NCBI GenBank assembly: GCA_947034895.1
Contig: OX344764.1
Span: forward strand, 73,761,348-73,825,347
Source of the DNA: Rhytidiadelphus loreus
Lineage: Eukaryota; Streptophyta; Bryopsida; Hypnales; Hylocomiaceae
Length of the DNA: 64,000 nucleotides
Direction: 5' to 3'
Shown: positions 24,201 to 34,388 of the stretch, piece by piece
Layout of the letters: the number at the start of each line of letters is the position of its first letter
How positions within the stretch are numbered: position 1 is the first letter of the stretch
The notes under the pieces: generated by a model
What the model was told of the DNA's origin: nothing
The model's input: only the letters and a program-made list of their open reading frames with translations
Databases searched by the model: none
Made by a program: the position numbers and the translations under genes

Positions 24201-24989
24201 TCGGGGCGCGTTATTAACATAAAAGATGCTAGTCTAATTTTTAGTGAGATTTTACCGCGGCCTGGGTATTTCCTATGAATTTCCCAACATGGCCTTTGGC
24301 GGTTGACCGCTCGGAAAAAGATCCTTTGGAGATCAGAAAAAACCGAGACTTTTTTGGGAACCTCTCATGGAGTCCCCCAAGCCACGTGCCAAGTCTTGGG
24401 CTATTCTGGCACACAGTTGGTGGCGAGGTGAAAACTGACTTTGGTTGAATCACCGGCAGTCAGGGAATCTTTCACATGTGAGGGAATCTTGGCGAATGGG
24501 TTTTGCCGTGGATGTCCCGACATGTTCCAGATCTGAGAACACTATCCGGCGGCTGTGGATTCCTCCATGCGGCCTGTCTGGGACAAGTGACACCTGCAAG
24601 CTAACAAATTGGATTTTCTAATGTTTCGTCGGTGGAATGGGGAAACTAGAACCTATCTTTGGAGATTTACGTGGGGACCTCCCCCACTCTCCTAAGACTT
24701 GATTTAGCCTATCATGGTCACATGTACTAGGGTTTTGGGCTATTTTGGATAAGTTCCCAGTAGCCCTATTGTTTCCCACTAATTATGGGTTCTAACCTAT
24801 ATACAAGTGGGTTTTATGGGTAATCTATGGGTAAAAGGCTATTTATGACCAAATGCTATACTGGTACGTGACATACCTATTTTGGTTCTACACTCTTTTT
24901 TGGGCTTTTTGTATTACTTTATGCCTTAATTTGTAATAAACTAAAAAAAAGAAAACAATGAGTCCCAAGTGACGAATTTGGGGCTCACA
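21245..24989 (-). mobile_element. Solo-LTR-like element 1 (3,745 bp), minus orientation, inside hAT-2
   Basis: On the minus strand it begins TGTGAGCCCC (24989) and ends GCGCCCACA (21245), giving TG...CA ends. The 5-bp duplication AAGGG is exact (21240-21244 and 24990-24994). It is a diverged inverted copy of 45608-49722. A TATA box, CCTATAAAAGGGGG, lies near 23715-23730 on the minus strand. No internal retrotransposon genes or second LTR are seen, so it is best read as a solo LTR. It inserted at the edge of the GGACGG array in front of the RING gene. Confidence 0.8.
21590..21945. repeat. AT-rich tandem repeat in LTR 1
   Basis: Tandem ATCTAATTTATCTTCTAATT-type units in irregular 25-40 bp periods. 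The inverted equivalent is at 48905-49390 in LTR 2. Confidence 0.85.
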
Positions 24990-24994
24990 AAGGG

Positions 24995-25250
24995 CGGACG
25001 GACCCGTCGGAGCAGGCGGACGGCGACTCCAACGGGCGGACGGCCTGTCGGAAATGCGGACAGAAGCGTCGGAATCGCGGACGGGGGGCAACAGGCGGAC
25101 GGCGGCGGCGGGAAGGCGGACGGCAGCGTCGGATTTGGAGACGGATGGGCCGTCCGATTGAGCGGACGTTCGGGTCCGCTTCGCATTGGTCAGGGGAGGT
25201 TCGGTGGCGGACGATCTTAGGTTTGGTTTCGGACGGCTATAAGGGCGGAC
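24995..25250 (+). promoter_or_regulatory. GGACGG array and TATA box upstream of the RING/CKKY gene
   Basis: About a dozen GGACG boxes; CTATAAGG (25237-25244) lies among the last boxes, 236 bp before the ATG at 25480. Confidence 0.6.
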
Positions 25251-25479
25251 GGCCTTCTTGTTTTTTCTCACTTCCCTCTCCTTCCTAGGACTCACAACCG
25301 TGTTGGATGTGCTACTGTTGCTTCATTGTGCCAGTTGCTCCTACATGGTGGAGAGGTGGGGTCATTCATCTTTCATTATTGGTTCACATACAAACATTCA
25401 TTGAAACTTGGGTGGATTGAAGATACATACTCTTGGTGACTATTTAAATTCAATTGGGGACAAGTTCAAGTTGACAACC

Positions 25480-28400
25480 ATGAGTGGTCAAGGCGTTGAA
25501 GGAAGTGGTGGGTTGACCGGCGGAGGTGACAATAGTAGGAGGCCTAAACCAAAGGGAACCGCCCATGAGCTCCACTATGAGATTTTAGATGATCCCAACA
25601 TCAAAGCAGAGGGTGGTTGGGAAGCGGAGGAAGCGGAATATTGGTCCTCCAAAACGTGCAAGAAGTATGTGAAGATGTACCACATCGACAAGTTGTGGCC
25701 TAGGGAGGCTCACATCATCCATACTCGTGGTTTTTGTTGCAAACCAGGGAATTGCAACAATGTGCACTTCATTCACCGAGCGCATGAAGTTTGGTGGGCC
25801 CTCTTCGGGGATAAAGCAATGTCCAAGGGGTATATAAACTACAGCTTGGCTTCTATGGTGTATGCAGAATTGATATTGGCACGCAAGGTGGATTGGAGCA
25901 CGTTTCCAACGACAACGAACGCTCCACGTGTGCTTGAATGTAATCGGAAAGATATTCCTGATTTGTACAATCCACAAGCAGGGCCAAGTGAGGCATTTAA
26001 ATCCAAAAGAGAGGTCAAACCAATGACAATGACTATGACCAAGGACGTGGAGGTCACAAGTTCGGCAATGCAATTGGCTTCAACACAAAACCGTACGGCA
26101 ATACAAGATTTCAAAGGCGAGCATGTGGAGGGAGACATATTTTTAACTCCTCCAACGGATTTGATATGCACACCAAATGGAACAACAATGGTGGAGCACG
26201 TGGCCCCATCCGCACCACATGAACGTCATGATGATGTCATTGAGGGAGAAGTTGCTAATGCGGGAATTGCCATTCAGAATCTTATAGACAGCAATGCTTT
26301 AAATCATTTGGCAAGTACTTCGAAGCAAAGTTTGCCGAAGACACCGAGCCCGACATTGAATCTAGGAGTTGAGGTGCATCCTTCACCTCATCATGGAGAA
26401 CAATCGGATGGCGTGCTGCCAAATGAGACCATTCTTGGCGGATTTATCGATTCCAAGTATCCACATTTGTCATCATTGAGGACATCAAAATGGCAAATTG
26501 TTCATCGGATGCCCTCGGTTGCATTATTAGAATCTTTGTGTAAAGGTTCACATTTGTGGCGGTCACACGAAGAACGTTTAAAGAACATGGAGCACACCAA
26601 CGAGGATGGCACGAGTAACGGAGGCGCGAAAACCCAAGATGAGCCTTCCGAGAGTCAATGGGCTGATTTTGTTTTGACCGCATCAAAATTGGCAGTTACG
26701 GCTCAATTTGTAGCAGAAGTCGCTCCAAGGCTGCAAGAAGTTGCAACGGATTTTTCCAAATTAGCGCCTGAATTGTTGAGTGGTGCCTTGGACTTCGTGA
26801 AGTTCAGCCAATCTATGACACCATTTCTCGACGAGCGTGTTACAGATTTGAAGGTTTTGAGTGAATACCAAGAGGAGATCAAGAAGTATAAGGGTATAGA
26901 TGTTGAGAATCTCAAGTTGGCGGCGGATGCTTCGAAATTGAAAGAGAAGCTAGAGACATTGGAGGCTCAATCAGATCGTCGCCATAATACATTGCTTTTC
27001 CAAAGGAAGTTTATTGAAGACTTGGAGTACGAAATTGTAGCATTGAAGAAGAAAATCCGAGAAGGTGAGGTGGTTGTTGAGAAGGGAAAGGAGAAAGTGG
27101 AGGACAGACTAGATGGCATTGAGGAAAACAACAATCCGGATTTGTTGTATTTGACCCCCATCGGTAATACTAATTCGACATTCCACGATGCTTCCATGCA
27201 AACGGAAAGCAATGAGGTCAAAGAATTGAAGCAAAAATTGAACGAGGTCACCGAAGAAAACACGCGTTTGGAGGCCGAGTTGAAACAATTGCAACGGATA
27301 GTGCAATTGGATGAATATATGCCGAAGGGCACTTTGGACTCTCGATGGTTGGCATGGGTGCAAAAACTCGAAGACAAACTGTCTGTAATATCACGAGCAA
27401 TGAAAGGGCTACTCAAATTGGCAATGAAGTCAGATGAAGAATGCGATAGCGTGGAGTCCTCTCTTTGGCGTTTGAAGAAGATGTTTGCCTTTGTGCCAAC
27501 GGGGTCTACCGAAATCACATATTGGGGAGACATGGATGCAATGTTCGAGCGTTTGAACCACACAAAGAAGGAAGAGGTGGCCTCCATTAATTGGGCCTTG
27601 GAACTAGAAGAAGGTTGGGTCCCTTATCCCACGCTTTCGGCACACATCAAGAAGAATGACAAGACAATGGTGCATGCTTGTGATCCTTCGGCCTTAATAT
27701 TGGAGGGTCATTGTAGCCTTTGTCGAGTTCATTTTGGGCCCAAGGGAGCCCTCACCATGGGCCAATGTCCTCACAATTTCCACGTCACATGCATCGTGAG
27801 AGCATCCCTTATTCGTTCGGTGTGCCCCGAGTGTCGTTCTCCCTTGCCTCCTAGGTTCTACGAAATGCTCGGGATCTCGGAAGCTATGCCCCCCAGCCAT
27901 GAATACAATCGATGGACCCTTCCGTTAGACCAAGCGCCATTCAAATTTCAAAATTATGCGCATTGGGGAAAAAGTCTAACGTGGGATTCGGTAAATTCTA
28001 CACATGGGCTATACGAATCATCGGAGGTGCCGATAGATTCCTTGGTGTGGATGACCCACGATCGAGAGGTGGAGTTGCGAGCTAGAGGTATTGCCAACGA
28101 GGAGGATCGAGAAGTGTTTTATCGTAGTATGGGGGGCCATTGGAGCATGCAACACCACAAATTCTTTCGATTTCCCGAAAAGGAAGTGAAGAAAGGACTA
28201 GATGGCAATTGGATAGAGGTGGAGCCTACACAAGAGTTTAATGAGAAATACGGGGATTACAATCACACTTTGCTAGGGAGGGCCCTGTTTTTATCAAAGT
28301 TGGAGGAAGCTGCACAAGTTCGTGCCTTTGTGGAACTAGATGGGCAATCAAGCACAAAAAATTCAATGGTGGAGGTGGCGGGGGCATTTGATAAGAGGAT

Positions 28401-28767
28401 GGGCGAAATCATAATGCATTGGAGGGCATTTTTAGTGGGGGGAGAAGAACCAAAGTGGTTTTTCATGAAAAATGATGATGACGTGGTCAACTTTTTGGTA
28501 GATAAAGTGGATGCTGCTTTGAGAGCGTTGAAGGCAGAAGACGTGGATTTGACTCCAAAACGGAAGAATAAACGGAAGATTGAAGACGAGGATGACTACT
28601 CTCCGGATACGAAACGACACTTTTCCGCAGTAGACATGGAAGCTGCGTCCAGGGGGCCTATGAGTGAGGGCAGTCTTGGTCCTCAAATACGCCGTGCAAG
28701 TGCAAGGCTGAAGGATAAAGACGGTTCGTCGCGTCTTTTTGAGGGAGGTAGCACGGATAATATATAG
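25480..28767 (+). CDS. hAT-2 cargo: CKKY-domain, coiled-coil, RING-H2 protein
   Basis: 1,095 codons from ATG 25480 (MSGQGVEGSGG). The CKKY domain is at about 60-140 (TCKKYVKMYHIDKLW, NNVHFIHRAHEV, ASMVYAELILARKVDW), paralogous to the protein at 12953. A variable linker follows, then a long coiled coil at about 430-620 with many Glu/Lys/Leu repeats. A RING-H2 finger lies at about 745-785, with Cys-x2-Cys (CSLC), then CPHNFHVTC and CPEC, spacing consistent with an E3 ubiquitin ligase. The region after the finger includes FRFPEKEVKKG and a helical segment. The C-terminus is basic and probably disordered. The frame is intact across 3.3 kb. E3 activity is inferred from the finger only. Earlier in-frame codons exist but no earlier ATG was preferred. 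Confidence 0.8.
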   Translation: MSGQGVEGSGGLTGGGDNSRRPKPKGTAHELHYEILDDPNIKAEGGWEAEEAEYWSSKTCKKYVKMYHIDKLWPREAHIIHTRGFCCKPGNCNNVHFIHRAHEVWWALFGDKAMSKGYINYSLASMVYAELILARKVDWSTFPTTTNAPRVLECNRKDIPDLYNPQAGPSEAFKSKREVKPMTMTMTKDVEVTSSAMQLASTQNRTAIQDFKGEHVEGDIFLTPPTDLICTPNGTTMVEHVAPSAPHERHDDVIEGEVANAGIAIQNLIDSNALNHLASTSKQSLPKTPSPTLNLGVEVHPSPHHGEQSDGVLPNETILGGFIDSKYPHLSSLRTSKWQIVHRMPSVALLESLCKGSHLWRSHEERLKNMEHTNEDGTSNGGAKTQDEPSESQWADFVLTASKLAVTAQFVAEVAPRLQEVATDFSKLAPELLSGALDFVKFSQSMTPFLDERVTDLKVLSEYQEEIKKYKGIDVENLKLAADASKLKEKLETLEAQSDRRHNTLLFQRKFIEDLEYEIVALKKKIREGEVVVEKGKEKVEDRLDGIEENNNPDLLYLTPIGNTNSTFHDASMQTESNEVKELKQKLNEVTEENTRLEAELKQLQRIVQLDEYMPKGTLDSRWLAWVQKLEDKLSVISRAMKGLLKLAMKSDEECDSVESSLWRLKKMFAFVPTGSTEITYWGDMDAMFERLNHTKKEEVASINWALELEEGWVPYPTLSAHIKKNDKTMVHACDPSALILEGHCSLCRVHFGPKGALTMGQCPHNFHVTCIVRASLIRSVCPECRSPLPPRFYEMLGISEAMPPSHEYNRWTLPLDQAPFKFQNYAHWGKSLTWDSVNSTHGLYESSEVPIDSLVWMTHDREVELRARGIANEEDREVFYRSMGGHWSMQHHKFFRFPEKEVKKGLDGNWIEVEPTQEFNEKYGDYNHTLLGRALFLSKLEEAAQVRAFVELDGQSSTKNSMVEVAGAFDKRMGEIIMHWRAFLVGGEEPKWFFMKNDDDVVNFLVDKVDAALRALKAEDVDLTPKRKNKRKIEDEDDYSPDTKRHFSAVDMEAASRGPMSEGSLGPQIRRASARLKDKDGSSRLFEGGSTDNI

Positions 28768-29109
28768 GGTAGTTACACCTTGTTTGTATTTCGATATGAC
28801 ATTATGGAGTGTTGTTAATTTTGAATCTCGAGAGGATTCAATACTATTAATTCACAACACTCATAGTATGCTATGAGTTGCTTTTCATTAATATAAAAAT
28901 ATGTGGGTTACTCAAATGTTTTTGAATTTACTCTCCTAAGTTTTTGATATTTTATGCGATATTTTTTTGTCAAGTATGATTTTGGACATGCCTATCTCTC
29001 AACATAATTTTATCTCATTAATTTCTGTATTCCTAAAATATCACGCATCTCTAAACTAAGTCCCTAAAATTAAAACTTGTAGAATTAATGAATTAGTCAA
29101 AATCCACCA

Positions 29110-29560
29110 GCCGCCCGCTAGTCCTAAAACCCGCCTACAATTTCGACGCTGCCATCCGCCTGTCGGAGCTCGCCGTCCGCGATTCCGTCGCTGCCGTCCG
29201 CTGTCCACGATTCTGTCGTTGTCGTCCGCCGTCCGCGATTCTGTTGCTGCCGTCCGCCGTCCGTGATTTCGTCGCTGCCGTCCGCCGTCCGCGATTCTGT
29301 TGCTGCCGTCCGCCGTCCGCGATTCTGTCGCTGCCGTCCGCCTGTCGGAGGTCGCCGTCCGCGATTCCGATGCTGCCGTCCGCTTGTCGCAGGTCGCCGT
29401 CCGTGCTTCCGACGTTGCCGTCCGCCTGTCGCAGGTCGCCGTCCGCGCTTCCGTCGCTGCCGTCCACATTTTTGTTCTCAGAACCGTTGGGGCTTTAGAA
29501 ATGTTTTAGTTTTTGCTACTCAACGGTCATGAGGAATGGGCCTGATCTGAAATCTATAAG
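29110..29560 (+). promoter_or_regulatory. CCGTCC array and TATA-like box upstream of the hAT-2 transposase
   Basis: About 20 CGTCC boxes spaced mostly 9-21 bp (CCGTCCGCGATTCTG-type units) between 29150 and 29466, then CTATAAG at 29554-29560, 235 bp before the ATG. Open frames through the array are artefacts. Confidence 0.58.
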
Positions 29561-29794
29561 TTCTTAGAATTTCAGACTAACAAGCACTCTTGAGAAACTA
29601 AACGCTAAGATTTCCAAGGGCTAGGAGCTGCACTTTATTTTGTGTCCCTTGCTTGATAATGCATAGTTCAGTGGACAGGGGGGCTTTGGTTTCCAAGGCT
29701 TCATTCACACATTGTTTCTAATATTTTTTACAAATCTTATCCAACGGTTACATTTTTAATTTGAATCCAATTTACGGAATTGGAGGTGATCACT

Positions 29795-32700
29795 ATGAGC
29801 AAGGATTGGTCTTCTTGGTATGGCTTCCCGGAGGTTGGTAAAGTGCAATGCCGGTTTTGCAACTTGGTGTTTGCTAAGAAAGTAAGCCGGTTGTTTAGCC
29901 ACTTAGGATACCAAGGCACATCGGGGGCTCGTGACAAAGGAATTAGCCTTTGCGCAAAAATGACATCTCAAGTTCGAGCTTTATTTTTGGGTTGCCAAGG
30001 GGCGATCCCACGAAGATCATCTCTGAACAATGTGGATGGCAGTGGCACACCTATGGCTATGCGGGAATGCGATAATTCAAATGGAAGAAACATGGCACGG
30101 TCTACACATTCCGACTCATGCACTGCACCGGAGGATTTGGATCCATTGTCTTCTGAAGTGAACCTCAGTATACAAAGATCAAGTGAGCGTGGTACTCCAC
30201 GGGGATCAAGCAGTAGGCCTCTGATTAGTCAGAAGCAAAGTAGTCTGGTGAATGGATTTGAAGAAGCAAATAAACGCAAGTTGAATGCGGTGTGGGCCAA
30301 TTTCTTTTATGCTGCAAACATACCATTTGCTGTTGCGAGGAACCCAGCATTCAAAGAAGCGGTGAAGCGAACCGCCGAGTTTCAACGGCCTTATATCCCA
30401 CCGTCTTATCACCACTTACGCCATAAATTGCTTGACCAAGCAAAGGCAGACATTGAGGTCAATCTCCGAAAGCGGACCGAACACAGCATTAGGAAGTTTG
30501 GAGCAACATTGTCTATTGATGGATGGACGTCGGTTACGAATCGGCCATTGATAAATGCCATGCTCGTGTCTTCTGCGGGTGAGCAATTCTTGGAAGCGGT
30601 GGATACGACAGGGCACGAAAAAAATGCAACATACTTGGCTGGCATACTTGAGAGCTTCATAGAACAAGTAGGCCCCAACAATGTGGTGCAGGTGAGTACA
30701 GATAATGCGTCAGTGAACCCTGCAGCATGGAATTTGATATCTAGTAAATATCCCCACATTTTTTTTCAAGGTTGTGTGGTGCACGCCCTCAATTTGTTGC
30801 TGAAAGATTGGAGGAATGAACAATGGATTGAAGAGGTTGTGGAAAATGCCCGTATCGTGGTGAAATTCTTCAAGAAGCGGCACATGCCACTTGCAATATT
30901 TCGGAAGTACTCACCGGAATATAATTTGTTGATGGCGGTGGAAACAAGGTTTGCCTCTAATTACAACATGATTGGGCGCATGTTGAAGGTCAATGGGAAG
31001 TTGCAACAAACAGTGACGGACCCACAATGGGATGAATACGCAAGGAAGTTTGGGCGGAACTCCAAATCCCGCAATGAATGTCGAATGGTGAAGAAGATAA
31101 TTTTGAGCGAGCATTTTTGGCGCCGTTGTCAGAATTTCAAGGACTTGTCGGCTCCCGTTGTAAATGGTCTACGTGACTTGGATGCAAAGAGGCCATGCAT
31201 GGGCAAGGTGCTGCACATAATGAGGAAATTAGAGAAACATGTCCTCTCTTTAGATAAACCGCCTTTTCGTTTATCCTCAAACCTTGCCATTCCACTAGTG
31301 CAACCGTATTATGCCCGACGGGAATTGGTGGAGACCGATCTACATTATGCAGGAGCTTTGTTGAACCCCTACCTTCTTGAAGACCAAGAGCTAGCCGACG
31401 ACCAAGATGCAATGGATGCATGCAAGCGTGTTCTAATGAAAATTTGCAAACAAGGGGAGTACGCCTCGGTCGTGAAAGAATTTGTAGCCTTCCGCCACAG
31501 GGAACCTCCATTTCACAACATGTTGAACCCGGACGAGCAACAATTGTCGGCGCACGCTTGGTGGGATTTTGAAGGTGCGTGTGAGAAGCTCATTGCTCCA
31601 ATTGCTAAGAGGATTTTGGCCCAACCGGTATCTTCGTCTTCATGTGAACGAAATTGGAGTAGCTATTCATTTGTTCACAACAAATTTCGAAACAAGTTGA
31701 AGCCACAGAGACCCAAGATTTGGTGTATGTGTACACCAATTCCAAAGTCCTTTCTGCATCAAAGGAAAACGATGAGAAGAAGTGGTACACCGAGAATGTG
31801 GAGTCGGAAGATTCTATGTCGGAGGACGAGCGTGATGAAGATGGTGAAGATGGTGATCCTCTATTCGATGACGAAGATGCTATGAATGATGACATCACCA
31901 ATTTGGATGATGAGCCGCTCCGGAGCCCAAATCGGAACAATGAAGAAGGGGATAGAAATGCGGAAGACATTTACAACTTTCCATTGGATGAGGACAATTG
32001 TGAATATGATGAAGGTGGCCCTTCTATAGCTAAATTTGTAGATGGAACCGGGTTGTTGACTAGCGAAAAGATTCTAGCCAATACGGAGGACACTCATGTG
32101 CAAATAGTGGAGGAAAATGAGGCAATGTTTGTCAATGATTGCATCCCCCAAACAGATGAAGTGATTCCAATTCTCGAGAGTCTACCCATGGCAATGGCAC
32201 TTGTAGAAGAAAATCCCGAAGTCAATGACATGGGAGAGTGTAGGGTGAAGTCTGACATGAATGTGGATAATACAAGTGTTGAATGTGTGGAATTACCATC
32301 GAATGTAGATGCACGTGTGACGGAGTTTGATCGCCCAATGCTAGTTTACAACGTCGAAGACTAGAAGCAAATTGTGCAAGATCTCCAATTACGACCACGT
32401 AGCGATCGTCCATCAGCACTACATACAAGAGGTAGTACAACTTTGAATGGTCCCGGAGGCTCAAGATTTGGGAAACAAGTTGAACAACATTTGACCAGTC
32501 CGACCGGAATGCACCTTTGTGTCAATCCAGATCCATTCAATTCATCATGGAGCAATGATGAGAAGGACGAGACATTGGCATCAATGTTTGGTCAACGTTC
32601 TGGCCAAACAAAACGTGATTCATTCAAATCGTCTGATGGAACATTGCAACAGATGATTGGAGCAAAGATACCCAATCAAGGAGGATCGCAAGTAAGACCA

Positions 32701-33081
32701 CCAACGGTGAAAGAGTCCCACAAAGCTCGAAATAAAAGATTAATGGAGGCTTTTGCAATTTCCCCATCAAAGAGACAAAGTCTTGGTAAAACCCCTCTTG
32801 ATGTATGTCAACCAATTTCAGCGAGGAAATTAAAACCGATTCATGGCCTTAAAGAAGGCATAGGAAAGTCTATACTAAGAGCCAAACAAGAGCAGAGGAA
32901 GGGCCGACCAACGAGGTCAGTTGCATCCAAGCAAGTACAAGGAGGGGCAATTGTACAATCTTTATCAGAGGATATGGAAAAGTCAGACAACGATGAAGAT
33001 GAAGATTCAGGATGGGATACTAGAGGTCATAGTAGCGGGGCAGAGGTGAAAGGAGATAGTGATTATCAGCCTTCGGGATGA
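29795..33081 (+). pseudogene. hAT transposase of hAT-2, frameshifted
   Basis: ATG at 29795. A BED-type zinc finger spans about residues 15-60 (CRFCNLVF, FSHLGY, CA). The hAT catalytic core follows: D242 in LSIDGWTSV, D303 in VSTDNASVN, the C-x2-H motif in CVVHALNLLLKDW, and the C-terminal dimerisation block with AHAWWDFEG and SSSCERNWSSYSF (C617). Close to 31700 the frame shifts by one: the reading frame that continues with DLVYVYTNSKVLS opens in another frame through 32361. A single TAG at 32362-32364 then separates a further acidic/basic tail to 33081. Transposase proper is therefore complete in domains but interrupted by one frameshift near its conserved end and one TAG. The catalytic acid E was not pinned down. 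Confidence 0.85.
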
Positions 33082-33084
33082 AAG

Positions 33085-33604
33085 GGATGTATAATTCATT
33101 ATTCAAGTGTTCATGATGAATTGTTACATGGATGCATGTAACGGCAATTTATTTTTTGAACCTATCATTGTAATGCACCTGAACTTAATGATGTTCAAAA
33201 TATCATCAAGGTTTTTTTGTTTCTAAATAGTCAAGCACTATTGACTGAAATTACATTGTGTGCATCATTTTCTGGATCAAGTATTACCTACAAAAATGTA
33301 ATAGTATAATGCATCAAATTTGGCTTCATGTACTGTAGTTTTATAGATGTCCGCCCGTCCGCGCCGTCCGCCGTCCGCGCCTTCCGTCCGCCGTCCGTGC
33401 GGACGCGTCCACCGTCCGCGCCTTTCGTCCGCCGTCCGCCGACCGCGCCGACCGCCCGTTCGCGACGTCCGAACGGCCGACGGATGCCGTTTGATGGACG
33501 CCGTCCACATCGTCCGCGCGTCCCAAAAATGTGGACGTCCGGACGTCCGGACGTCCGAAAAATGGACGTGATTTTGCCCCGGACGTTGAAATTCGTCAAC
33601 CCTG
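33085..33604. promoter_or_regulatory. hAT-2 right end with CGTCC subterminal array
   Basis: After an AT-rich 3' region the terminal 250 bp (33345-33590) has dense CCGTCCGC/GGACG boxes, mirroring the left terminus. It ends GTCAACCCTG at 33604. No gene. Confidence 0.65.
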
Positions 33605-33612
33605 CCTCACAT

Positions 33613-34388
33613 AACTCAGACTTGAACTACAATAATTTAGATTCACACATGGGGAGGACTCACATTTAATTGAAATTCATATATAACTCAAAGATAACTC
33701 GCTGGCATACCGAACATGTGCTTTAGGCAATGCATGTTCAGATTCAAGAAACACACCTACAAAGTCCTCGCAATTTAACCTTCGTAAAATAATGCGACTG
33801 CAGGATTACTTCCCGGTGACTCAGACGTGACTCCAAAGTAACTTCTCAGTGACAAACAATTACTAGCCGGCAGTAATCTACTGAAATGGTTAAGGGCCAA
33901 CTTTACTTACAACATCTGTACCCACTCGCGGTTGAGATTGGCTAAATGCACCTATTTGGTCCGTAGAAACAAGAGGAAAACAACTCACTTGTACTCACAT
34001 AGGGATAACTGGGATTCACATAACTCAGACTCAAAGATAATGAGGACTCATGTATAGCGTAGACTCTCACATAACTAAGATCAGAACTATAGAAACATCC
34101 CACTCAAAAGGCATATGGGCGGCCCAGCACATGTATGACGAACATACCACTTTGTGGGTTAGGCTCCCCACGCCGCTGCTCCGCACAACATCTGCAATGT
34201 CGGTAATTCCAGGGCTGGTGGACCGTCTTTCTCTCTGCACACAAGCACAGAAGGGAACCTCACATTGCAATTATGAGAAAGACAACCAAGACGTCAATAA
34301 TTCACTGCTAAAAATACAAGAACTTGCAAGAACTTACAAGAAATTGCAAAAAAGGGTAAGCAGATATTCTCTTCACAAGGAAGCTCAC
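33613..34388. other. tnpA intron, part right of hAT-2
   Basis: Native CACTA intron. It contains CACTA-type GCGACTG, GTGACT and AGTGAC boxes at about 33795-33855 and no supported exon. It joins 11873-12414 across hAT-2. Confidence 0.55.

Larger units (their letters stand above)
12423..33604. mobile_element. hAT-2: giant cargo-bearing hAT transposon, 21,182 bp
   Basis: The ends are CAGGGTTGAC and, on the right, GTCAACCCTG, flanked by an exact 8-bp duplication CCTCACAT at 12415-12422 and 33605-33612. CGGACGTCC-rich subterminal regions lie inside both ends. It contains a BED/hAT transposase gene (29795-33081), a kinase-like gene, two CKKY-domain genes (one with a RING-H2 finger) and a 90-codon ORF. 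It is 17.4 kb after removing the solo LTR at 21245-24989. It lies in the intron between exons 2 and 3 of the tnpA-like gene. Typical plant hAT elements are 3-5 kb with one transposase gene, so this size and gene load are unusual. The transposase frame is broken, so this copy may no longer move itself. Confidence 0.92.

Noticed and set aside
29135..29532. Several overlapping ORFs on both strands
   Set aside because: They are translations of the CCGTCC array upstream of the transposase.
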